The notes: a model not told the origin generated them from the letters alone. A stretch of 64,000 bases of DNA from Bradyrhizobium sp. CIAT3101 (GCF_029714945.1 NZ_CP121634.1:7771001-7835000), one strand, 5' to 3'. Counted from the stretch's first letter, positions 9,730 to 19,653 are shown. A program made the numbers and translations.

Positions 9730-9949
9730 TTCCAATCGTATCCTCGAGTCTCACGGCCAAGACGGCGTCTCGCGACAATGAGACGGCGCTTTGCAAATCC
9801 GCCCCGGGATATCGGCTATTGCGGCCCTAAACCAGCGTTTTCTCGCGGGTCTGGGGCGCCTCCCACGCTGGCACACCGCTTGCTGAAGCTGTTCCTGTTC
9901 ACGTCAGCGAACGCGCAGCAAGACGCGTCAACATCAGATGAGGAAACCC

Positions 9950-11047
9950 ATGGAGATCGGCTATTTCACGATGCCTTCGCATCCGCCGGAGTGCGGCCTG
10001 AAGGAAGGACATGACTGGGACCTGCAGGTCCTGCGCTGGCTCGACGAGCTCGGCTATCAGGAAGCCTGGATCGGCGAGCACCATACCGCGCCCTGGGAAC
10101 CCAATCCCACGCCGGACCTGCTGATCGCACAAGCCCTGATGCAGACCAAGCGCCTGCGCATCGGACCAGGTGGCTTCCTGCTGCCCTATCACCATCCGGC
10201 CGAGCTCGCCAACCGCGTCGCGATGCTGGACCATCTTTCGGAAGGCCGGCTGAATTTCGGCGTGGCGGCCTCGGGCCTGCCGAGCGACTGGGCGATGTTC
10301 AACGTCGACGGCATGAGCGGGCAGAACCGTGACATGACCCGCGAGGCGCTGGAGATCATCCTGAAGCTCTGGTCCGATCCCGCGCCCTTCACCTACAAGG
10401 GCAAGTTCTGGACCGTGACCAAGCCGGACACGATGTTCGACTTCCTCAAGCCTCACATCAAGCCGTTGCAGGCGCCGCATCCGCCGATCGGCGTTGCCGG
10501 GCTGTCGAAGAACTCGGACACGCTCAAGCTCGCGGGCGAGCGCGGCTTCATCCCGATGAGCCTCAACCTCAACCCGGCCTATGTCGGCAGCCATTGGGAC
10601 TCGGTCGAGATCGGCGCCGCCAAGACCGGACGCAAGCCGAACCGCGCGGACTGGCGCCTGGTGCGCGAGGTGTTCGTCGCGGATACCGACGAAGAGGCCT
10701 GGAGGCTCTCGACCGGCGACATGATGGGCCGGATGATGGGCGAATACTTCCTGCCGCTGCTCGGCCATTTCGGCTTCAAGGACTATCTGAAGCACACGCC
10801 CGACGTGCCCGATAGCGACGTCACCGTCGAATATTGCGCCAAGCGGAACTGGGTCGTCGGCTCGCCCGCGACGGTGGCCGAAAAGATCGAGAAGATCTAC
10901 GACGAGGTCGGCGGGTTCGGTGTGCTCTGCGTGTTCGGCTTCGACTACAAGCACAAGCCGGAAGCCTGGCACCACTCGCTCTCGCTGCTCAAGAACGAGG
11001 TGATGCCGCGCCTGAAGCATCTCGGCTCCGCGAAGAAGGCAGCTTGA
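9950..11047 (+). CDS. LLM-class flavin-dependent monooxygenase
   Basis: A 365-residue member of the bacterial luciferase-like family (TIM barrel), which uses reduced FMN and oxygen to oxidise an organic substrate. The N terminus MEIGYFTMPSHPP, the strand-end EAWIGEHH, and GPGGFLLPYHHPAELANRVAMLD are typical. The ATG at 9950 is preceded by GAGGA; an ATG four codons earlier is possible. A flavin reductase gene follows 57 bases downstream, so the two likely form a two-component oxygenase. The substrate is unknown. Confidence 0.85.
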   Translation: MEIGYFTMPSHPPECGLKEGHDWDLQVLRWLDELGYQEAWIGEHHTAPWEPNPTPDLLIAQALMQTKRLRIGPGGFLLPYHHPAELANRVAMLDHLSEGRLNFGVAASGLPSDWAMFNVDGMSGQNRDMTREALEIILKLWSDPAPFTYKGKFWTVTKPDTMFDFLKPHIKPLQAPHPPIGVAGLSKNSDTLKLAGERGFIPMSLNLNPAYVGSHWDSVEIGAAKTGRKPNRADWRLVREVFVADTDEEAWRLSTGDMMGRMMGEYFLPLLGHFGFKDYLKHTPDVPDSDVTVEYCAKRNWVVGSPATVAEKIEKIYDEVGGFGVLCVFGFDYKHKPEAWHHSLSLLKNEVMPRLKHLGSAKKAA

Positions 11048-11104
11048 CCGGATGCGGGTGCGGCGCAATCGTGTCGCACCCGCCATTACTTCGGAGATTT
11101 CCGC

Positions 11105-11659
11105 GTGAGCGTCGACGCAAAGGATTTCAAGCAGGCGATGCGCCAATGCGCCGGTGCGGTCGCACTGGTCACGGTCGGCGCCGAGCACGGCAAGCGCACC
11201 GGGCTGACGGTGACGTCGGCATGCTCATTGTCAGACAATCCGCCGTCGCTGATCGTCTGCGTCAACCGCAACGCCAGCGCGCACGCCCGCATCCGCGAGG
11301 AAGGCGCCTTCGCGATCAACTTCCTGCACGAGGATCACGCGCTGCTGGCGCTGACCTTCAGCGGCCAGAAGGGCGTCAACGGCGACGATCGCTTTGCGTT
11401 CGGCCAGTGGACCCGAGGTGCCACGGGCGCACCGGTGCTGACCGATGCGGTCGCGGCGTTCGACTGCGTACTGGCGCAGGAGTTCGAGACCAGGACGCAT
11501 TCGATTTTCGTCGGCGAAGTCCGCTACGTCTCGCATTCCGACGGCGCCGCGCCGCTCGTGTATCTGCGCAGCAGCTTCCACGTCCCCCACGAAATCCGCG
11601 AGACCGTTTCAGTCGGCGATCTCGATTCGCGGCATTTGAGCTGGACGGATTTTTCCTGA
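11105..11659 (+). CDS. Flavin reductase domain protein (oxygenase partner)
   Basis: A 184-residue flavin reductase-like protein (split-barrel FMN-binding fold). The family motif region GLTVTSACSLSDNPPSLIVCVN and the later HSIFVGEV are visible. These enzymes reduce FMN with NAD(P)H and release it to a partner; the luciferase-like monooxygenase just upstream is the obvious partner. The start is GTG at 11105 with CGGAG upstream. It ends just before a large inverted repeat. Confidence 0.83.
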   Translation: MSVDAKDFKQAMRQCAGAVALVTVGAEHGKRTGLTVTSACSLSDNPPSLIVCVNRNASAHARIREEGAFAINFLHEDHALLALTFSGQKGVNGDDRFAFGQWTRGATGAPVLTDAVAAFDCVLAQEFETRTHSIFVGEVRYVSHSDGAAPLVYLRSSFHVPHEIRETVSVGDLDSRHLSWTDFS

Positions 11660-11682
11660 GGGAAGCGCCGAGCTCGGTGCCC

Positions 11683-11836
11683 TTCCTTCTCCCCTTGCGG
11701 GAGAAGATGGCGCGAAGCGCCGGATGAGGGGTATCTCTCTACTCGTTCAAATCAGAGTTGGACTCGCGGAGAGATACCCCTCACCCGTCTCGCCGCTAGC
11801 GCGGCGAGCCACCCTCTCCCGCAAGGGGAGAGGGTA
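11683..11836. repeat. Large imperfect inverted repeat (family B)
   Basis: A left arm starting 'ttctccccttgcgggagaa' and running to about 11740 pairs with a right arm from 11776 to 11834 that ends in 'cccgcaaggggagagg'. The whole forms a long hairpin between two convergent genes. The same arm sequences recur at 59229-59373, so this is a dispersed element, and it may also act as a transcription stop for both flanking genes. Confidence 0.75.
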
Positions 11837-11843
11837 AGAAAGA

Positions 11844-13709
11844 TCACTGCGCCGTCTCGATCTTCAGCTGCTTGATCTTGCGATACAGCGTCGCGCGGCT
11901 GAGTTTTAGCGCGCGGGCGGCTTCAGTGACGCGGCCACCGTGCTTGCGGAGCGCCTCGATGATCGTGGCTCGCTCGGCCGCTTCGAGATCAATCCCCGCC
12001 GTTCTCCCGCCGAACGGCGGCAGATCGAGGTCGGCATCCATGATGACGCCATCCCCCGCCGTACAGCCGGCAAGCCGGAGCACGTGGCGGAGTTGGCGCA
12101 TGTTGCCGGGGTAGGAATAGGCCGAGAGCAGCGACCAGGCTTCGCCCGAGAGGCGGCAATTCGGTGCCTCCTCGCGCGCGATCTGGCGGATGATGTCATC
12201 CCTATCAGCGCGCTCGCGCAGCGCCGGCAGCCGCACCTCCATGCCGCGCAGGCGAAAATAGAGGTCGGCACGGAAAGCCCCCTCCTCGGCCATGCGGCCG
12301 AGATCGCGATGGGTGGCGCTGATCAGGCGAATATCCACCGGCACCGGCTTGAGCGCGCCGAGCGGCCAGACTTCGCGGTTCTCCAGCACGCGCAGCAAGC
12401 GGGTCTGCAGCGCGATCGGCATGTCGCCGATCTCGTCCAGAAACAGCGTGCCGCCGTCAGCCTGCACGATCAGGCCCTTCGAACCGTCGCGCCGCGCGCC
12501 GGTGAAGGCGCCGGCCTCGTAGCCGAACAGCTCGGCGTCGATCAGGCTCTCCGGCATCGCCGCACAGTTCAGCGCGACATAGTTGTTACGGGCACGGTTG
12601 CTCGCGGCATGAATCGCGCGCGCGAACACGTCCTTGCCGACGCCGGTCTCGCCATGCAGCAGCACCGGCAGATTGTGATCGCCGATGCTCCGCAGCCGCT
12701 TCACGCTTTTGACGAGGCCCGGATCGCCGCCTGCGAGCCGATGCAGCGCGTCGAAGCGATCGACCGGCGCATCGCGGCGAAGCATGGTGGATTTTGCGCG
12801 CAGGGGCGGGGCGACATGGCTTTGCCCCAGCGGACGGCCATCGGCGCGGCGCAGCTCGACGATCTCGTCCGCGTTGCGCGCGTGATCAAGCTTGATGTAG
12901 CGCGCCAGATCGATGCCCGACGCGATCAGGCCGTCGGTGAGGCCCAGCAATGCGCGCGCCGACCGGCAGGCGCCGACGATGCGACGATCGTCATCGTAGG
13001 CAAGCAGGCCGCTGCCGCCATCACCCGGCACGGTCGCGATCCAGGCGTTGCGGAAATGATCGCGGAAGATCGCGCCCTCCATCCGCCGCGTCGCCTCCAT
13101 CGTCACCGCGAGCGCAAGCTGATGCGCGGCCCGTTCGAGATCTTCCCGACAAGAGGTGATGTTGACCGCGCCGGCGAGGCGCCCGGCCTGATCAAACAGC
13201 GGCGCCACCGCGCAGGAGAACATGTGCCATTGCGCACGAAAATGCTCGTCGCGATGCACCAGGATCGGCTTCTGCTCCGCGAGGCAGGTGCCGAGCCCGT
13301 TGGTGCCCTCGAACGTCTCGGCGAAATTCGAACCGGTGTAGATCTTCCAGTCCATGAACATCCGTGCGTCGGCCTCGCCCGGCAGGCGGCTGAACAGCAT
13401 GGTCGCGTTCGCGTCAGCGAGGTTGACGCAATAGCCGGCGTCCCGCAGCACGCGGGCGAGATCGTCGAGCTCCGGCGTCAGCAGCCGGATGGTCTCTTCC
13501 AGCGGCTCAGCGACGTGACGAACCTCGGCCTCGGTCAGTGTCTGCGGCGGGCCCTGCCGGGCAGGATCGAGCTTGTGGCTGATCAGGCAGCGCCGCCACG
13601 AGTTCTCAATGCGCGAAGAGGCGTCGACGTCGGCCACGTGGCTGGCGACGGACAAGACACGGGCGACATGGTTCGAGGCCGAAAGGCTGGCCATCGCGGA
13701 CGTCTCCAC
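11844..13709 (-). CDS. Sigma-54-dependent activator, AcoR-like
   Basis: A 621-residue enhancer-binding protein. Residues about 70-200 look like a GAF sensor of AcoR type. The AAA+ core starts near residue 320 with Walker A GETGVGKDV, the sigma-54 contact loop GAFTGA, and Walker B GGTLFLDEIGDM. The C terminus holds a Fis-type helix-turn-helix (RVTEAARALKLSRATLYRK). It should activate sigma-54 promoters in response to a small ligand. It lies 81 bases after the carboxylase gene on the same strand, so it may regulate the ligase-carboxylase unit. I saw no convincing -24/-12 promoter near the ligase. Confidence 0.87.
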   Translation of the reverse strand: METSAMASLSASNHVARVLSVASHVADVDASSRIENSWRRCLISHKLDPARQGPPQTLTEAEVRHVAEPLEETIRLLTPELDDLARVLRDAGYCVNLADANATMLFSRLPGEADARMFMDWKIYTGSNFAETFEGTNGLGTCLAEQKPILVHRDEHFRAQWHMFSCAVAPLFDQAGRLAGAVNITSCREDLERAAHQLALAVTMEATRRMEGAIFRDHFRNAWIATVPGDGGSGLLAYDDDRRIVGACRSARALLGLTDGLIASGIDLARYIKLDHARNADEIVELRRADGRPLGQSHVAPPLRAKSTMLRRDAPVDRFDALHRLAGGDPGLVKSVKRLRSIGDHNLPVLLHGETGVGKDVFARAIHAASNRARNNYVALNCAAMPESLIDAELFGYEAGAFTGARRDGSKGLIVQADGGTLFLDEIGDMPIALQTRLLRVLENREVWPLGALKPVPVDIRLISATHRDLGRMAEEGAFRADLYFRLRGMEVRLPALRERADRDDIIRQIAREEAPNCRLSGEAWSLLSAYSYPGNMRQLRHVLRLAGCTAGDGVIMDADLDLPPFGGRTAGIDLEAAERATIIEALRKHGGRVTEAARALKLSRATLYRKIKQLKIETAQ

Positions 13710-13790
13710 CCTGTATTATTGTGCAAAGTCTGGCAGCACAGGCGGGGATGTCAATCGGGAACCGGGACGCAGGCTATTGCTGCACTGCCC

Positions 13791-16700
13791 TCACCAGGTG
13801 TCGATGCACGGCCGCTTCTTCGCCGTCCGCACCGGCGGCTTCGGCACCGAACGGAGCCCCGCCATGATCCACCGCCGCGTCTCGGCGGGGTCGATGACGT
13901 TGTCGATCTCGAACACCGAGGCGATCGAGACCGCCTTGCCGTTGGCGTAGAGCTCGGCGACCTTGTTGCGGTAATAGGTCTCGCGCTCCTCCGGGTCCGC
14001 GATCGCCTCCATCTCCTTGCGGAAGCCGAGGCGGACATAGCCCTCCAGGCCCATGCCGCCGAACTCGCCGGTCGGCCAGGCCGCCGTGAAGAACGAGGCG
14101 TGGAAGCCGCCGCCGATCATCGACTGCGCGCCCAGCCCATAGCCCTTGCGCAGCACGATGCCGAACAGCGGCACGGTGAGGCTCGCACCGGTGACGAACA
14201 TGCGCGAGACGTGGCGCACGATCGCGGTCTTCTCCGCTTCCGGACCGACCATGAAGCCGGGCGTGTCGCAGAGCGAGACGATCGGCAGATCGAAGGCGTC
14301 GCAGAGCTGGAGGAAGCGCGCGGCCTTGTCGCCGGCGTCGGCATCGATGGCGCCGCCGAGATGGCGCGGGTTGTTGGCGATCAGGCCGAACGGCTTGCCT
14401 TCGATGCGGATCAGCGCGGTGATCATGCCGACGCCGTAGTCGCGGCGGAGCTCCAGCACACTGTCCTTGTCCACAACGAGATCAATCACGCTGCGGATGT
14501 CGTAGACGCGAAGACGATTCTCGGGGATGGCGCGGCGGAGCAGGCGCTGATCCGCAGCTTCCCAATCGCTCATCGCACCCTGGAAATAGGACAGGTATTT
14601 TTGCGCGACGCGCGTCGCCTCCTCCTCGTCCTCGACCACGATGTCGATGACGCCGTTCGGCGACTGGAACGAGACCGGACCGACCTCGGCCGGGTGATAG
14701 ACGCCGAGCCCGCCGCCCTCGATCATCGCGGGGCCGCCCATGCCGATCGAGGCGTTCTTGGTGGCGATGATGACATCGCAGCAGCCGAGCATTGCGGCGT
14801 TGCCGGCGAAGCAATAGCCGGAGACCACGCCGATCACAGGCACGAGGCCGGAGAGCTTTGCGAACTGCACGAAGGACGGGCCGTCGAGGCCGGTCATGCC
14901 GAGCCGGTCGGTGTCGCCGGGCCGGCCGCCGCCGCCTTCGGCGTAAAACACCAGCGGCACGCGCCAGTCTTCTGCCAGCGTGAGCATGCGGTCGATCTTC
15001 TTGTGGTTCATGTGGCCCTGCGTGCCCGCGAGCACGGTGTAGTCATAGGCCACGACGATGCAGCGCGCGGCCTCGCCGCCGAACTTTTCGGCATTGACGG
15101 TGGCCACGCCCATCACGAGGCCGTCGGCCGGCGTGTTCTTGATGAGATCGTCGAGCTTGCGGCGGCGGCGCTGCGCCGCGATCGCGAGGCTGCCGTACTC
15201 CATGAAGGAGCCGTCGTCGACGAGCTGGTCAACGTTTTCGCGCGCGGTGCGCTGGTTGGTGTTGCGACGGCGCTCGACCGAGGCCGGGCGGTTCGCATCG
15301 AGCGTGTTGGCCTGGCGCGCGATCAGCTCGGCCAGATCGGGACGGATGTGGTCGAGATCGATGTCGGCTTCCGCCGCCGTGTGATCGGCGGCGACGTCGA
15401 GCGGCTCCAGATACAGGATCGGCTCCCCATGCATCAGGGTGACGCCGTCGCCGGCGACAAGTCTCATGACGCGGCCGCCCTGCTCGGCCATGACCAGATG
15501 CTCCATCTTCATGGATTCGATCACGGCGAGCTGCTGGCCAGGACGCACGATCTCGCCTTCCGTCACCTGAATGGTGACGATGGTCCCCTGCAGGGGTGCC
15601 GCGACCATCACCGCGCCTTCCGGCACGATCTGCGCGACATGCGCCTCGGCGGCGTGAGCACCGCTACGCTCGGCTGCGGCAAAATACAGCGGCTTGGCCG
15701 CGCCATCCGCCGCCTCGACCAGCTTCGCAATATTGCGATCGATGAAATCAGTCGCGATGCGATTGGTCCTGAAGTCGGGATGCGCCAGCACGGCCTGCAG
15801 GAACGCGATGTTGGTGACGACGCCGTCGATCCGGAACTCGCGCAAAGCGCGCGAAGCCTTTGCCACGACGTCATGCCAGGCTTCACCCGGCGTATGCACG
15901 ATGACCTTGGCCAGCAGGGAGTCGAACGCCGCGCTGGTCTTGTAGCCGGCATAGCCGAAGCTATCGACGCGGACACCGGGACCTGACGGCGGCTCGAACA
16001 CGGCGAGCACGCCGCCGGTCGGATGCGTCGCACCGGTCTCGTCCAGCGTTTCCATGTTGACGCGGAGCTGCATGGCATAGCCGCGCGGCTTCGGGATCGA
16101 TCCTTGCGCGAGGCCAAGCGAGGCCAGCGAAGCGCCCGCCGCAACCGCGAGCTGGGCGCGGACGAGGTCGAGGCCGAGCACTTCCTCCGTCACGGTGTGC
16201 TCGACCTGGAGCCGCGGGTTGGCCTCGATGAAGGCAAAACTGTCCTCGGCGGTGCCGTCGACCAGGAACTCGAACGTGCCGAGATTGTCATACGACGCCG
16301 CTGTCGCAAGCTGCCTGGCCGCCTCGATGATGCGGCCACGCAAAGTCTCGCTCAGCGACGGGCTCGGTGCCACCTCGACCAGCTTCTGGTGCCGGCGCTG
16401 GATGGTGCATTCACGCTCCCAGAGATGCGAGATCGCGCCGTGCCTGTCGCCGATGATCTGCACCTCGATGTGGCGGGCCTGCCGGATCAGCCGCTCGGCA
16501 TAGACCCCATCGAAGCCGAACGCGGCCTTGGCTTCGGACTGACAGCGCGCATAGGCTTCCGCGAGATCGGACGCGTTCTCCACCACGCGCATGCCGCGGC
16601 CGCCACCGCCGGCCATGGCCTTGATCACGATCGCCGCGTTGCTGCCGAGCGAGATGAAGAACGCCGTGATTTCGTCGAGCGACGACGGTCCGCTGGTGCC

Positions 16701-17096
16701 GGCAATGATCGGCACACCGCAGCGTTTTGCCAGTTGTCGTGCGGCGACCTTGTCGCCGAACAGTTCGAGCGCCATCACCTTTGGTCCAACGAAGGTGATC
16801 CCTGCGTCAGTGCAGGTCTTGGCGAATGCCGCGTTCTCGCTCAGGAAGCCATAGCCGGGATGCACGGCATCGCAGCCGGCGCCCTTGGCCGCTTTCACCA
16901 CGGCCTCGATATCGAGATAGGCCCGCGCGCCGCGTCCGGGGATTTCGACCGCCTCATCGGCCACGCGCGCATGCAGCGACAGCGCGTCATCGGCGGGGTG
17001 GATCGCAACCGTCGTGATGCCGGCATCGGCCGCTGCGCGCGCGATGCGGATGGCGATCTCGCCGCGATTGGCGATCAGGAGCTTTTTGAACGACAT
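13791..17096 (-). CDS. Single-chain biotin-dependent acyl-CoA carboxylase (BC-BCCP-CT)
   Basis: A 1101-residue protein that joins all carboxylase functions. Residues 1-450 are biotin carboxylase (KKLLIANRGEIA, ATP-grasp loop AGGGGRGMR, EANPRLQVEH). Near residue 600 is a biotinyl domain with the biotinylation site ESMKMEH. The rest is a carboxyltransferase with both halves (crotonase-like folds; GYCFAGNAA, DTPGFMVGPEAEK). Most bacteria use separate chains; one-chain versions are known as long-chain acyl-CoA carboxylases. The ATG at 17096 lies 11 bases after the ligase stop, so ligase and carboxylase likely act in sequence on one acyl group. Substrate length is unknown. Confidence 0.88.
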   Translation of the reverse strand: MSFKKLLIANRGEIAIRIARAAADAGITTVAIHPADDALSLHARVADEAVEIPGRGARAYLDIEAVVKAAKGAGCDAVHPGYGFLSENAAFAKTCTDAGITFVGPKVMALELFGDKVAARQLAKRCGVPIIAGTSGPSSLDEITAFFISLGSNAAIVIKAMAGGGGRGMRVVENASDLAEAYARCQSEAKAAFGFDGVYAERLIRQARHIEVQIIGDRHGAISHLWERECTIQRRHQKLVEVAPSPSLSETLRGRIIEAARQLATAASYDNLGTFEFLVDGTAEDSFAFIEANPRLQVEHTVTEEVLGLDLVRAQLAVAAGASLASLGLAQGSIPKPRGYAMQLRVNMETLDETGATHPTGGVLAVFEPPSGPGVRVDSFGYAGYKTSAAFDSLLAKVIVHTPGEAWHDVVAKASRALREFRIDGVVTNIAFLQAVLAHPDFRTNRIATDFIDRNIAKLVEAADGAAKPLYFAAAERSGAHAAEAHVAQIVPEGAVMVAAPLQGTIVTIQVTEGEIVRPGQQLAVIESMKMEHLVMAEQGGRVMRLVAGDGVTLMHGEPILYLEPLDVAADHTAAEADIDLDHIRPDLAELIARQANTLDANRPASVERRRNTNQRTARENVDQLVDDGSFMEYGSLAIAAQRRRRKLDDLIKNTPADGLVMGVATVNAEKFGGEAARCIVVAYDYTVLAGTQGHMNHKKIDRMLTLAEDWRVPLVFYAEGGGGRPGDTDRLGMTGLDGPSFVQFAKLSGLVPVIGVVSGYCFAGNAAMLGCCDVIIATKNASIGMGGPAMIEGGGLGVYHPAEVGPVSFQSPNGVIDIVVEDEEEATRVAQKYLSYFQGAMSDWEAADQRLLRRAIPENRLRVYDIRSVIDLVVDKDSVLELRRDYGVGMITALIRIEGKPFGLIANNPRHLGGAIDADAGDKAARFLQLCDAFDLPIVSLCDTPGFMVGPEAEKTAIVRHVSRMFVTGASLTVPLFGIVLRKGYGLGAQSMIGGGFHASFFTAAWPTGEFGGMGLEGYVRLGFRKEMEAIADPEERETYYRNKVAELYANGKAVSIASVFEIDNVIDPAETRRWIMAGLRSVPKPPVRTAKKRPCIDTW

Positions 17097-17107
17097 CGGT
17101 CTCTCAC

Positions 17108-18829
17108 TCAGACTGAAGCAGGCTGGTTCGGGTTGAGGTCCTGCTTCTTCACCTTGCCCGTGGCCGTCAACGGCAGCGCCTCGATGATGCACACCTCCGG
17201 GATCTTGTAGACCGCCATGCGTTCGGCACACCAGGCGCGCAGGTCTGCCGCGGAGATCGTGCCGACCGCTTCCGGCTTGAGCTGGATGTAGGCCACCGGC
17301 ACCTGTCCCTTGTCGGGATCGTCGCGCCCGACCACGCCGGAGCCCAGCACTTTCGGATGTTGGCCGAGCAGCGCCTCGATCTCCGGCGGAAACACGCTCA
17401 TGCCCTTGACCTTCAGCATCTCCTTGCGGCGGCCGAGGAAGTGCAGAAATCCGTCCTTGTCGATGGTGCCGATGTCGCCGGTGCGCAGCCAGCCATCGAT
17501 CAGCGACTCCGCGGTTGCCTCCGGCTTGTTCCAATAGCTCTTGAGCAGCGACGGCGTCCGCACGCGGATCTCGCCTTCGGCGCCGAGCGGCACCAATGCA
17601 CCGGTCTCGAAATCGGTGATCTTGAACTCGGCGCCGGGCACCGGCAGACCGACGAAGATCGGCTGGTTGTTGAGATCGAAATCGTCGTCCTGGAAGCCTG
17701 ATGTGAACGTGTTGGAGGTGTGGGTCTCCGTCATGCCCCAGGCCGCCTCCATCAGGATCGTGCCGGTGAGATCCTTCCAGCGCTTGCGATAGTCGGCATT
17801 GAGCTTCTTGACGAAGGAGACGACGCGGACCTGCTTCAGCGACGACAGATCGAACTCGCTCCAGCGTGGATGATCCATCAGCTCGACCGCGCCATCGACC
17901 GGCATCGCCGTGATCGTGACCTTGTATTTGTCGATCGCGGCCATCGCGCCGACGGCGTCCCAGCGGGCCAGCAGGATCAGCGTCCCGCCGGAGAACAGCG
18001 GGAAGATCAGGCCGAAATTCTCGCCGGCGATCCAGAACTCGGGAAAGAACGACAGGAAGACGCTGCTCTCGTCCGACAGCACCGAGATGCCGTAATTGGC
18101 GGCCGCCGTATAGACCATGTCGCGATGGGTGTGGACGCAGCCCTTGGGCATGCCGGTGGTGCCGCCGGTGTAATTGAGTGCGGCGACTTCATCGAGACCG
18201 GGCGGCGGCAGCGACGATGGCGCCGGCAGTGCGGCGAGCGCGGGCAGTAGATCGGTCGCGCCCGGGATTGCGATCCGCGGCATACGGATCGAGTCCGGCG
18301 TCGGAAATGCCGGCGTTGCCGGCACGACATCGGCAAAGCTGGTGACGATGACCTCGCGCAGGCTGACCTCGCCCCGGACCTGCTCCACCACGGGGATGAG
18401 CTGGTCCAGCGCCACGATCACCTCGGCCTTGGTGTCGTTGAGCTCGTAGGACAGTTCGAACGCGCGCGACAGCGGGCTCACGGGAACATGGACCGCGCCG
18501 AGCTTCAGAATGCCGAAGAACACGACGTGGAATTGCGGACAGTTCGGCAGGAAGACGGCGACACGATCGCCTTTGCCCACGCCCTTGGCCTGCAGCAGCG
18601 CCGCAAAGCGATCGCTCTGCTGGTCGAGCTCCGCATAGGTCGTGACATGGCCGTAGAAGATCACCGCAGGCCGCGCCGGGCTCTGCTTCGCCCAGGCGCG
18701 CAGATATTCCGTCAGGGGAACTTCGCCGTGCAGATAGTTCGGCGAGCGCGGCATGCCCTTCGGCCAGGCTTTCTCCCACAGGCCGCGCAAGGTGGCGAGG
18801 TAGTCCTTTTCGGTGAGGCCTGCACTCAT
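17108..18829 (-). CDS. AMP-dependent acyl-CoA synthetase/ligase
   Basis: A 573-residue ANL-superfamily ligase that activates a carboxylic acid as acyl-AMP and transfers it to CoA. The P-loop-like motif is YTGGTTGMPKGC; later motifs include WGMTETH, LRTGDIGTIDKDGF and the C-terminal lysine in TGKVKKQ. The start at 18829 follows GGGAAAG. It is the first gene of an apparent operon with the single-chain carboxylase. Together they suggest activation and alpha-carboxylation of an organic acid, probably medium to long chain (inference). Confidence 0.85.
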   Translation of the reverse strand: MSAGLTEKDYLATLRGLWEKAWPKGMPRSPNYLHGEVPLTEYLRAWAKQSPARPAVIFYGHVTTYAELDQQSDRFAALLQAKGVGKGDRVAVFLPNCPQFHVVFFGILKLGAVHVPVSPLSRAFELSYELNDTKAEVIVALDQLIPVVEQVRGEVSLREVIVTSFADVVPATPAFPTPDSIRMPRIAIPGATDLLPALAALPAPSSLPPPGLDEVAALNYTGGTTGMPKGCVHTHRDMVYTAAANYGISVLSDESSVFLSFFPEFWIAGENFGLIFPLFSGGTLILLARWDAVGAMAAIDKYKVTITAMPVDGAVELMDHPRWSEFDLSSLKQVRVVSFVKKLNADYRKRWKDLTGTILMEAAWGMTETHTSNTFTSGFQDDDFDLNNQPIFVGLPVPGAEFKITDFETGALVPLGAEGEIRVRTPSLLKSYWNKPEATAESLIDGWLRTGDIGTIDKDGFLHFLGRRKEMLKVKGMSVFPPEIEALLGQHPKVLGSGVVGRDDPDKGQVPVAYIQLKPEAVGTISAADLRAWCAERMAVYKIPEVCIIEALPLTATGKVKKQDLNPNQPASV

Positions 18830-18970
18830 GACGTCTTTCCCGTGTGCTTTTCTTGTTCGCTGCGGCACGCGCGATGCCGCCAATCGACATGGTTACAGGT
18901 CGAGCACGGCAGAGGTCATGTCAAGGAAAACAGTTTTCCACGTCGCGGCCGATGCCGCGCCGCGGAAAAA

Positions 18971-19642
18971 CTACACCGTCACGAGGCGCATGATGCGCCT
19001 GACGGCCGACGGGATCGGCGCGATGACAGGCACGGTGAACGTCGGCTGCAATTCGCGCGCAGCCTCGCCGAGCGGCCCGCCGCCGATGATGACAGCCTCC
19101 GCGCCGTCCTGCGCGATGCAGGCCTCGACCGCTCCGGCGAGCGCCGCACGCAGCCGGGCAGGATGGCGCATCAACTCTTGCGGATCGCCGTCGGCGAAGC
19201 GGGTGCCGGTATAGCGGGATCGCAATCCCAACGCGTCGGGCAGCGCGTCGATCTTTGCTTTCAACAGCGGCGTCGTGGTCGCGACGCCGAAGCGGCGGCC
19301 GCCTTCGGCAGCTTCCAGCATCGCGGACTCGCCGATGCCGACCGCGGGCAGCTTCATCGCCGACCTGATTCCCACGAGGCCGGGATCGCCGAACGCCGAG
19401 ACGATGATGCCGTTGCAAGCGCCCTGATGCGCGCGTGCGATCTCTTCGACCTCGGGGGCGGCAGTGTCGAGCGCTTCGGGTGTCACGATCATCGAGGGCG
19501 CACGCGTCGCCGTGGCGCCTTTGATGTCGAAACCATCGCCGGCGACAGACGTCGCAATCGCGACCATCATTGCCGTGGTCGCCTCGAGACTGTTCGGATT
19601 GATCAGGAGGATGCGCGCGCGGCGATCGGAGTTTTGGCCCAT
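18971..19642 (-). CDS. Asp/Glu/hydantoin racemase-fold protein lacking both catalytic cysteines
   Basis: A 223-residue protein with the fold signature of hydantoin/Asp-Glu racemases: LLINPNS at the N terminus, FGDPGL in the first half and the VIIGGGPLGEAA strand in the second. Active members carry a cysteine just before FGDPGL and another in an LGC motif; here these positions read SAFGDPGL and IGGGPL, so both are replaced. It may be an altered enzyme or a binding protein. The gene lies between the ligase operon and an MCP on the same strand, with no clear functional link. Confidence 0.75.
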   Translation of the reverse strand: MGQNSDRRARILLINPNSLEATTAMMVAIATSVAGDGFDIKGATATRAPSMIVTPEALDTAAPEVEEIARAHQGACNGIIVSAFGDPGLVGIRSAMKLPAVGIGESAMLEAAEGGRRFGVATTTPLLKAKIDALPDALGLRSRYTGTRFADGDPQELMRHPARLRAALAGAVEACIAQDGAEAVIIGGGPLGEAARELQPTFTVPVIAPIPSAVRRIMRLVTV

Positions 19643-19653
19643 CCCCCGCTATA

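Noticed and set aside
11940..15986. Very long open frame antisense to the activator and carboxylase
   Set aside because: Mirror of two well supported genes; its translation is low complexity and meaningless.
18830..18970. Sigma-54 promoter ahead of the ligase operon
   Set aside because: No GG-N10-GC pair with proper context; the nearest candidate has the wrong spacing.
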